NCBI GenBank assembly: GCA_017999915.1
Contig: JAGNKX010000020.1
Location: forward strand, 26,701-90,700
DNA from: Spirochaetota bacterium
Lineage (GTDB): Bacteria; Spirochaetota; UBA4802; UBA5550
DNA: 64,000 bases
Direction of reading: 5' to 3'
A program made the position numbers and the translations under genes. This document shows positions 57,461 through 64,000 of this stretch, one piece after another. The first letter of the stretch is position 1; every line of letters starts with the position of its first letter. Below the pieces are notes generated by a model. The model saw only the letters and a program-made list of their open reading frames with translations, was not told the origin of the DNA and ran no database searches.

Positions 57461-59524
57461 CTATTCCCTTCGCTTGAGAATCATCATGGTAACGTCGTCG
57501 TAGGTGGTATAGGATGATAATTCCTTCAGAATGCCGGCCTTGATCTCCCCGGTGGCGCGGTCTCCGAGCCGCAAGAATATCTCCCGGAGCCTGTCCTGGC
57601 CGAACATGTTGCTTTCCGATGGCGACGGGCCGGCCGGACTGTCGGCCTTCATCGCCTCCGTGATGCCGTCGGTAAACAGGAGGAGAGTGTCGCCCACGCC
57701 GAGGGTCAGGGTGCTGTCGGACACCATGCCCTGGATGTTGCTGTAAATGCCAAGCCACATCCCGTCCGTTTCGCAGATCTCAACGGAGCGGCTCTGCAGC
57801 CGGTAAATCATGATGTCCTGGTGAAGGCCCGAGTAGAAGAACCTGCCGTCCCTGATGCAGGCCATGACGGTTATGGTCATGTACTTGTCGCCGCCGACCT
57901 TCCGTATGTTCTCCGAGATGACGTTGTTCAAATGCACCAGGAGCTCCGAGGGGCTCGCGTCTGGCCGCAGCTCGAGGACGGAGTGAATGGCGGTCTGGAC
58001 CATCATCATGATCAGGCCGGCCGGCACACCGTGGCCGGACACGTCGCCGATCACGATCCAGTCGCTCTCCCTGATGTTTATGATGTCAAAATAATCGCCG
58101 CCGACTTCCTGGGCGGGTTTCATGTAGGTGGAGATCTCGTAGCCCCGGACAACAGGATTGACCGGGAGCAGGACGGTCTGGATCTTTTTCGCGAGCTCCA
58201 TCTCGCCCCATATCTCGTCGCGGGCGTTGATGAGGGCCTGGTTCATGGCCGCCATCTCGTCGTTGAGGGAGAGGAGCTCCTCGGTCCGCTCGTTCACCTT
58301 GTCGTCCATGGTCCGCGTGAGCCCCTCCATTTCCTTCCTCATGGAGTTGATCCGGTCGGCGAGTCCCAGGGAGAGTATGGTGATCTGGATGACCGCGCCG
58401 AACTCGACGCTGTAGTTGGTGACGGGAGTGTCCGGCAGAAACCCGAAGGATTTGAGCGCGTAGAGAAAGGCCCCGACCATGAGGAGGCAGAACGACGCGA
58501 GGATGAACTGTCCCTGGCGCGACCCTCGTATCGACAGGTAGATGCCTGCCCCGAGGGAAAAGGCCGCGTACAGGGCGGTAAGCAAGGCCATGCCGGACAT
58601 GCTCAGGCGGAAGCCGATAAGAGGCGATACCGCCGCGGCCAGAGCCGCCGTCGCGATGAATGCCTTGAAAACACGATCGATATATAGAAAAGAATTTTTC
58701 GTGTCGGCGAAACGGCGCATGAAAAGACCCAAGCTGCCGAGGGTCATGCCGACGAATATGGGCCTGTTATAGGTGCCCCACCATATCGCGTCCGGCCACA
58801 GGTATTGATAGGCGATCCCTTCGAGGGACATGAACAGGGCCAGGAACGACGCGATATAGAGCGCGTAGTAGAGATAGCCCATGTCCCTGAACGAGATAAG
58901 GAGTATGAAGTTATACACGATCATGATCAGGAAGATGCCGACCAGTATCCATATGAATATCGATTCGTTCTCGCACTTCCTCTGGAACTCATCCCGGGAA
59001 AAGGCATGGAGGGTGACGTTCACCGCCCCTTCGCTTTCATATCTCATGTAATAGGTTTCAACGGAATTGGCCGGCGTTGTAATGGGGAACACGAAGGTCC
59101 GGTGCCGGAGGGGCCTGACGGCAAAGGCGGCGAGAGTGCCTGTCCTGGTTTCCCGGTATCCCTGCCGCGCCGGTCCGGCCGGCATATAGAGGCTGAGGTG
59201 GTGGATCAGGGGATACCGCTGCTGAAGGAGCCAGGTAATATCATGGCCTGCCCCGTTCCTCACGGTGAAACGGATCCAGTAGGCGCTCCGGGAATATCCG
59301 AAGCCCTGGGCTGTCCTGTCTGACGCGGTCCATTGTATCCTGTTTCCCGGTGCCGTGAGGTCGCCTATGGTGAAATTTTTCGTCCTGTCCTCGTAGTATT
59401 CAATATGCCTACCCATCGATATTCCCGAAAGGGGACCATCGATGCCGAGGGGCTTCAGCGCGAAAGCCGGAGCCTGGAGCGCCATGATGATAAAGCAGAG
59501 AATTGGCGGTGCGAGCTTGGTCAT
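57461..59524 (-). CDS. 7TM-DISM sensor with SpoIIE-type phosphatase
   Basis: 687-residue membrane signalling protein. A signal peptide (1-22) precedes a periplasmic 7TMR-DISMED2 jelly-roll domain (about 30-175: WIRFTVRNGAGHDITWLLQQRYPLIHHLSLY). Seven transmembrane helices follow (about 190-385). A coiled-coil (VNERTEELLSLNDEMAAMNQAL) links to a PP2C/SpoIIE (RsbU-like) phosphatase: EISTYMKPAQEVGGDYFDI, VIGDVSGHGVPAGLIMMM and DTLLLFTDGITEA hold the metal-binding Asp residues. Such proteins dephosphorylate anti-anti-sigma factors; no STAS protein is visible here. An external ligand, perhaps a carbohydrate, would be the input. AAGGA precedes the ATG. Confidence 0.92.
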   Translation of the reverse strand: MTKLAPPILCFIIMALQAPAFALKPLGIDGPLSGISMGRHIEYYEDRTKNFTIGDLTAPGNRIQWTASDRTAQGFGYSRSAYWIRFTVRNGAGHDITWLLQQRYPLIHHLSLYMPAGPARQGYRETRTGTLAAFAVRPLRHRTFVFPITTPANSVETYYMRYESEGAVNVTLHAFSRDEFQRKCENESIFIWILVGIFLIMIVYNFILLISFRDMGYLYYALYIASFLALFMSLEGIAYQYLWPDAIWWGTYNRPIFVGMTLGSLGLFMRRFADTKNSFLYIDRVFKAFIATAALAAAVSPLIGFRLSMSGMALLTALYAAFSLGAGIYLSIRGSRQGQFILASFCLLMVGAFLYALKSFGFLPDTPVTNYSVEFGAVIQITILSLGLADRINSMRKEMEGLTRTMDDKVNERTEELLSLNDEMAAMNQALINARDEIWGEMELAKKIQTVLLPVNPVVRGYEISTYMKPAQEVGGDYFDIINIRESDWIVIGDVSGHGVPAGLIMMMVQTAIHSVLELRPDASPSELLVHLNNVISENIRKVGGDKYMTITVMACIRDGRFFYSGLHQDIMIYRLQSRSVEICETDGMWLGIYSNIQGMVSDSTLTLGVGDTLLLFTDGITEAMKADSPAGPSPSESNMFGQDRLREIFLRLGDRATGEIKAGILKELSSYTTYDDVTMMILKRRE

Positions 59525-59971
59525 TAAGACAGTCCTTTCGATGAGATATGGGCCTGGCGCATTATTCTCTGTATGCTTTAATCAAGGGGCGAAGAAACAT
59601 ATACTACCCCTGCAGGGCCTTCCCGGGAGCGGGATGGCTGTTACGCATCATGTTTTTAAGATTCGGACAGTTATTTTAAGAAAATATATATATTTATTGG
59701 TAAGATGGATAATCGTAAACAGGTTATGTTAAAAGTTTCAGGCTTGTCAATACAATTAAGGGTCCCTCGTAAAATCGGGATTTCATTGAACAGGCGTAAG
59801 AAATTTTGATTTATGATCAATCTTTTCCTGAATCAGGCCGGTTGTTCATTGACAATACTATTGCCAATGTCAAAAATGGTTACAGGACTATTCATGTTGA
59901 TAGTGCTGGCCGATTCCACGGTGTAAATCGCTGGATGATATATATCTATAAATAAAAAATGGAGGTCCCCT
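59525..59971. promoter_or_regulatory. Intergenic promoter region of acyl-CoA synthetase 3
   Basis: 447 bp without a gene. The first half has small GC hairpins (CCCTGCAGGG, then TTCCCGGGAGCGGGA) similar to those near the right edge. The AT-rich second half has TTGACA at 59849-59854 with a weak -10, and an inverted pair TTGACA / TGTCAA (59849-59854 and about 59868-59873) that could be an operator. Confidence 0.45.
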
Positions 59972-61798
59972 ATGGGTGCATTTAAGCCTTATGATGAAAC
60001 GACTATCCCTGGCATTTTCAAGAACAGGGTGGAAAGACATCCTAAAAAAGTATTCGCAAAGATCCGGGAAGGTAAAGACTGGAAAGACTATACCTATGAA
60101 GATACCAATGAGCAGGTTGACGCCCTTGCGTCATACTTCATCAAGAAGGGGATCAAGCCGAAAGATATAATAGCCATCTATTCAAATAACAGGCCCGAAT
60201 GGTGCATTTCAGACATAACATCGCTCGCCATCGGCGCGGCGGACGCCACGATCTACCCGACCAACTCCGGCCCCGAAGCGGCCTATATCCTGAACGATTC
60301 AAAGGCGAAAATCTGCATGTGTTCCGGCAAGTTCCAGGTTGACAACCTCCTGGGCGAAAAGAAGAACCTGAAAAACCTCAAGGAGATCATCGTTTTCGAC
60401 AACCTCGATTACAAGGACAAGATGGTGACCAAGTTTTCCGAGGCCCTCGCCATCGGCCGGAAGAACCTGAACCAGAAGGAGATCGACAAGCGGCTGAGAA
60501 AGATCAACCTTGAAGAGACCGCAACCCTGATCTACACCTCCGGCACCACCGGCAATCCCAAGGGGGTCATGCTCACCCATAACAACCTTGTCATCAACGT
60601 GAAGCAGTTCCTGGAGCACCATCCCTTCCCGAAGGAAAACTTCGAGGCCCTCTGCGTCTCCCTCCTGCCGCTGTCGCACTCGCTGGAGCGGACCATCGGG
60701 TATAACTCCTTCATCCATGAGGGCGGCACGATCGCCTACACCAAGGGCGCTGATACCCTCGTGGCCGACCTCAACGACATCAGGCCCTACGCCTGCGTAT
60801 ACGTCCCGCGGGTGCTGGAGAAGCTCCACGAAGGGATCATGGCGAAGCTGCGGGAGGCGCCGGAGAGCAAGAAGAAGCTCTTCAACTGGGCCATGAAGGC
60901 GGGCAGGAAGGCGGTACCGTACAAGATTTCCGGCCGGCCCATACCCTTTCCCAACAGCGTGACGTACAAGCTGGCGGACAAGGTGATCTTTTCCAAGCTC
61001 CGGGCGGCCCTCGGCCTTGACCGGATGGTCGTCCTGGGCGTCGGCGGCGCGCCGCTGGCCGTCAACATCAATGAGTTCTTCCAGGCCATCGGCGTCGAGG
61101 TGCACCTCGGCTACGGCCTGACCGAAACCACGCCGGTGACGCACCTTAACACCTTCAGCTACATCAAGCCGATAAAACTTCCCACCTGCGGCCCGGCCTT
61201 CCCGGGGACCGAGTGCAAGATCGCCGATGACGGCGAGGTCATGATCCGCGGACCCCAGGTCATGAAGGGATATTACAACAGGCCCGCCGACACCAAGGAG
61301 GTCCTGACCAAGGACGGCTGGTTCCACACCGGCGACATCGGCCTCATCGACGAGGACGGCTATCTCCAGATCACCGACCGCAAAAAGGACATCATCATCA
61401 CCGCCGGCGGCAAGAACGTGGCCCCGCAGGTGATCGAGGGCATGTTCATCGCCCATCCCTTTATCGAGCAGATGGCAGTAATCGGGGACCAGATGAAGTT
61501 CCTCGTGTCCCTCATCGTTCCCTGCTTCCCCGAGGTGGCGAAGTGGGCGAAATCGAAGGGCATCGCCGATACCGAACCGGGCAAGCTTATAAAGAACCCC
61601 GAGGTTCTGAAAAAGTTCAAGGAAATCGTGGACGAACTGAACAGGCCCCTCGGCAGGGTCGAGCAGATCAAGAACTTCGCGCTTCTTGAGCAGCCCTTCA
61701 CCCAGGAATCGGGCGAGCTCACGCCGACCCTCAAGGTCAAGAGAAAGATCGTGTTGAAGAACTACAAGGATACGATCGATGGATTGTATAAAGAATAA
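59972..61798 (+). CDS. Long-chain acyl-CoA synthetase, copy 3
   Basis: 608 residues, AMP-forming, with the FadD15-type signature: LIYTSGTTGNPKGVMLTHNN, VLGVGGAPLAVNINEFFQAIG, LGYGLTETTPVTHLN, WFHTGDIGLIDEDGYLQITDRKKDIIITAGGKNVAPQVIEG. It is clearly more distant from the tandem pair than they are from each other: it keeps the usual 'GDIGxxDEDGYLxITDRKKD' hinge that they replace with 'GR-KDEYKLxNGKYVHPE'. GGAGG precedes the ATG. A strong terminator follows. Likely the housekeeping fatty-acid activating enzyme; this ranking is inference. Confidence 0.93.
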   Translation: MGAFKPYDETTIPGIFKNRVERHPKKVFAKIREGKDWKDYTYEDTNEQVDALASYFIKKGIKPKDIIAIYSNNRPEWCISDITSLAIGAADATIYPTNSGPEAAYILNDSKAKICMCSGKFQVDNLLGEKKNLKNLKEIIVFDNLDYKDKMVTKFSEALAIGRKNLNQKEIDKRLRKINLEETATLIYTSGTTGNPKGVMLTHNNLVINVKQFLEHHPFPKENFEALCVSLLPLSHSLERTIGYNSFIHEGGTIAYTKGADTLVADLNDIRPYACVYVPRVLEKLHEGIMAKLREAPESKKKLFNWAMKAGRKAVPYKISGRPIPFPNSVTYKLADKVIFSKLRAALGLDRMVVLGVGGAPLAVNINEFFQAIGVEVHLGYGLTETTPVTHLNTFSYIKPIKLPTCGPAFPGTECKIADDGEVMIRGPQVMKGYYNRPADTKEVLTKDGWFHTGDIGLIDEDGYLQITDRKKDIIITAGGKNVAPQVIEGMFIAHPFIEQMAVIGDQMKFLVSLIVPCFPEVAKWAKSKGIADTEPGKLIKNPEVLKKFKEIVDELNRPLGRVEQIKNFALLEQPFTQESGELTPTLKVKRKIVLKNYKDTIDGLYKE

Positions 61799-61810
61799 AC
61801 CCAATTATAA

Positions 61811-61849
61811 AACGAGGGCGGGGTTTCGTAACCCCGCCCTCGTTTTTCC
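61811..61849 (+). terminator. Intrinsic terminator of acyl-CoA synthetase 3
   Basis: Fifteen-base perfect arms (AACGAGGGCGGGGTT / AACCCCGCCCTCGTT), four-base loop and T-run. It may also serve the converging CoA-transferase gene. Confidence 0.95.
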
Positions 61850-61933
61850 CCATGCTTTCCGCATCCCCGGCCAAAAAGGTATTCGCCTGCACAGGTAAAC
61901 GCACGTCATGGTCCCGGTCACCGGAGGGGCAAC

Positions 61934-63289
61934 TCAGGGAATTTTATTGCTCCTGACCCAGATCCTCATCTCCTCGGCCTGGCGGATAAGGCTATCCCTG
62001 AAGTCCGGATGGGCGATGCTGATTAGCCGCTCGGCCCGCTCCCAGGTGGAGCATCCCTTCAATTGGACGATGCCGTATTCGGTGGCTACGTACTGCACGA
62101 TGGAGCGGGGCACGGTGACGATGGAGCCCGGCTGGAGCGTCGGCACAATGCGGGAGCGCACGGCGCCGCTTCCGTTGGTATAGGTCGAGCTGAGGGAGAT
62201 GATCCCCTTGCCGCCCTTTGACTGGAACGCCCCCAGGATGAAATCAAGCTGGCCGCCGGTGCCCGATATCTGCCGCGTCCCCGCCGACTCGGAGCAGACC
62301 TGGCTGAAGAGGTCTATCTCCACGGCGTTGTTGATGGCCACCATTTTCGGCTGGAAGGCGATCACGCGCGGGTCGTTCACGTAGTTGACCGGGTATGACG
62401 CGCAGGTCGGGTTCATGTGGAGGAAATCATAGAGTTTCTGCGTGCCAAGGGCGAAGGTGTAGGCCATCTTGTACCGGTCCACGGTCTTGTAGCGGCCGGT
62501 GATGCGCCCCGCCCTGTACAGGTCCACGCATGAATCGACGAGCATTTCCGTGTGGATGCCCAGGTCTTTCAGGTCGCTCTCGGCGATGAGCTGGCCGATG
62601 GTATTGGGCAGACCGCCGATGCCGAGCTGGAGCGTGGACCCGTCCTCAATCTCCTTCATGATGTGGCCTCCTATCTGGCAGTCCACGCCGCCGGGGGGCG
62701 CCGGGGGAGCCTCCACCAGGGGATTGTTTTTCCCTTCGACGATATGATCGACCCCGGAGATATGGATCGATTCGAAGTTGCCGCCCAGGCAATAGGGAAC
62801 GTGCTCGTTGACCTCGACGATGATCTTTTTCGATTTTGAAAGATGGGCCCCGGTGACCGAATTGGCCAGGCCGAAATTGAAATAACCGTTTTTGTCCATG
62901 GGCGCCGTGGTGATGACGGTGACGTCGATGTCCAGGTACTTGCGCGTGATGCGCGGCCCCTGGTGGTACGAGATGGGTATATAGTTGCACAGGTCGCGCT
63001 CGTGGAGCTTCCTGGAAGCCTTGCCGAAATGCCAGTCGTTCATGATCACGTGGCGCCGCTCCGGGTCCTTTTCCACCGCTTTGGGGACCCTGGTAAAGCA
63101 GATGCTGCGTATGTCTACGCGCTCCAGTTCGCCCACCCGGTCGCCCAGGGCCCCGTCAACGGCTTCGGGGAAGAGGGCGAACTCGCCGTAAAAGACCCTG
63201 TCGCCGGATTTGATTTTTGACGCTGCCTCGGACGGGGTTGCCAGCTTGCTCTTGTATTCGTCCAGGAGTTTCTGGGGGATCCTTTGCAT
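61934..63289 (-). CDS. Acetyl-CoA hydrolase/CoA-transferase family enzyme
   Basis: 451 residues, the acetyl-CoA hydrolase / 4-hydroxybutyrate or butyryl-CoA:acetate CoA-transferase family. N-terminal domain: [21 protein letters not shown] and [22 protein letters not shown]. Catalytic Glu is expected in the C-terminal half at [24 protein letters not shown]; the flanking [13 protein letters not shown] and [15 protein letters not shown] are conserved. It moves CoA between acyl groups, so it would recover CoA esters from fatty or butyrate metabolism without ATP. AAAAGGAGG precedes the ATG. Exact acyl group unresolved. It converges with acyl-CoA synthetase 3. Confidence 0.9.
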   Translation of the reverse strand: MQRIPQKLLDEYKSKLATPSEAASKIKSGDRVFYGEFALFPEAVDGALGDRVGELERVDIRSICFTRVPKAVEKDPERRHVIMNDWHFGKASRKLHERDLCNYIPISYHQGPRITRKYLDIDVTVITTAPMDKNGYFNFGLANSVTGAHLSKSKKIIVEVNEHVPYCLGGNFESIHISGVDHIVEGKNNPLVEAPPAPPGGVDCQIGGHIMKEIEDGSTLQLGIGGLPNTIGQLIAESDLKDLGIHTEMLVDSCVDLYRAGRITGRYKTVDRYKMAYTFALGTQKLYDFLHMNPTCASYPVNYVNDPRVIAFQPKMVAINNAVEIDLFSQVCSESAGTRQISGTGGQLDFILGAFQSKGGKGIISLSSTYTNGSGAVRSRIVPTLQPGSIVTVPRSIVQYVATEYGIVQLKGCSTWERAERLISIAHPDFRDSLIRQAEEMRIWVRSNKIP

Positions 63290-64000
63290 GGCGGTGCCTC
63301 CTTTTTGTTTTAGTGCCTGTCTTCAAGATATAGCGATTCTGAATGATGTCAAGGCTGGGAATTTGTTATTAGAGGCATCCCGGGAACCGGGATGATGTTT
63401 CATTTTAATGCCCTGTTTCAGGGAGGGGGCAGATTGATCCGGAGCGGGTCGGCATATTGCCCCGGACCGGGGCTGTGTTTTATTTATGCCCTTCCAGGGC
63501 AGGGGGATTCGCCCCGTACCGGGGCGGGGTTGTGCGAGGGGGAAGGGCCGGCGATACTACATCCGTGTAATCGCCGGCACTACTGACATCCTGTCAGGCG
63601 CCCCCCCGGCCGACATCGAGGGAGCAGGATGCTCCCCTGCCGCCACTCGACAGGAGGTCGAGAAAAAGGCGGCCTCGCGCTCCCCCCTCCGGGTCGCTCA
63701 AATGCCGCGACGGGCTAACTTTTGATGCCTGTTATGGTTTTCAGGTTTTTCTGTTTTTGGAAGATTGAGTTGATTTCTCGTTTTAAGGCGATGACCATAA
63801 GAGCCTTACGCCTTTCGCTCCGGAAGGCCCATCCTGGGCCATCCTCGCGACGCCGGGCCTCCTGCCCGGCGGGGGATAGTGTCAATAATCTTTCGCTTTT
63901 TTCTTTTTCCTCTAACTGACGTTACTTCCTATGCTATATCAATAAGCAAATCTTTGAGATGATCCATATTCAGATACCTTTTTGCTCCCCACGATGAAGA
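63290..64000. other. Hairpin-dense non-coding stretch to window edge
   Basis: About 710 bp with no supported complete gene. From 63376 to 63870 at least ten short, near-perfect stems follow one another (for example 63376-63394, 63489-63501, 63547-63578, 63620-63636, 63646-63662, 63826-63840, 63852-63870), most with three- to five-base loops. Open frames through it are Pro/Arg/Gly-rich and stop irregularly. A short open segment ending in TAG at 63929-63931 on the minus strand (SSSWGAKRYLNMDHLKDLLI, then three residues) could be the tail of a gene beyond the edge, but a second frame is equally open and it is not called. Confidence 0.5.

Noticed and set aside
63392..63919. Several plus-strand open frames near the right edge
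   Set aside because: Pro/Arg/Gly-rich products across hairpin repeats, no ribosome-binding sites and no similarity to known proteins.
1..64000. tRNA, rRNA or known riboswitch genes
   Set aside because: None was recognised on reading; covariance-model search would be needed to exclude small ones.

Overview
The window is chromosomal DNA of a GC-rich, probably Gram-negative bacterium. It encodes a FadL-type outer-membrane protein, many lipoprotein signal peptides and a 7TM-DISM sensor. Lipid genes are over-represented: three long-chain acyl-CoA synthetases, two SCP2 domains, a FadL-like porin and an acyl-CoA:acetate CoA-transferase-like enzyme. This mixture and the sensor style fit a Spirochaetota (leptospire-like) genome, but that is inference; no rRNA, tRNA or other phylogenetic marker was seen. 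Most genes are compact with clear Shine-Dalgarno sites. Short AT-rich or hairpin-rich spacers carry several families of dispersed repeats.

Layout. 1-7 kb: start of a galactokinase cut by the left edge, a FadL/OmpP1 porin, a TetR regulator with a strong palindromic operator candidate between them, an NlpC/P60 hydrolase, a receiver-PAS-ATPase signalling protein behind a near-consensus promoter, and a 56-residue small protein. 7-15 kb: an APC permease, an ALDH3-type aldehyde dehydrogenase, a sodium:solute symporter, the tRNA methylthiotransferase MtaB whose end lies in a 21-bp tandem palindromic repeat, a lipoprotein and a thioredoxin-like protein. 15-23 kb: a tight six-gene catabolic operon (cupin, ADP-forming acyl-CoA synthetase, BKACE, RpiB/LacAB-like protein, IolD-like TPP enzyme, Gfo/Idh/MocA-SCP2 fusion) facing a divergent IclR regulator. 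23-30 kb: GH2 and GH127 glycosidases, a double ribbon-helix-helix-like protein and a GPH sugar transporter. 30-40 kb: an M20 peptidase, a UbiE/MenG methyltransferase, two paralogous Fn3 lipoproteins, a START-like protein, SCP2 plus M24 peptidase and a membrane protein. 40-45 kb: a two-gene operon encoding a GatC-GatB fusion and a GatA-AspRS fusion. 45-53 kb: a Cys-rich protein, a chemotaxis receptor, an orphan DNA methylase, a CPA2 antiporter with DUF3124, a WYL regulator and a Nif11-like small protein. 53-64 kb: tandem acyl-CoA synthetases, a 7TM-SpoIIE phosphatase, a third acyl-CoA synthetase, a CoA-transferase and a hairpin-dense non-coding stretch.

The most striking system is the two-gene transamidosome. 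An archaeal-type aspartyl-tRNA synthetase is covalently joined to the GatA amidase, and GatC to GatB, with start and stop codons overlapping. Asp-tRNA(Asn) formation and its amidation to Asn-tRNA(Asn) would thus be carried by two polypeptides. The 15-23 kb operon looks like an uncharacterised cyclitol or sugar-acid pathway that ends in CoA-thioester cleavage and ATP recovery.
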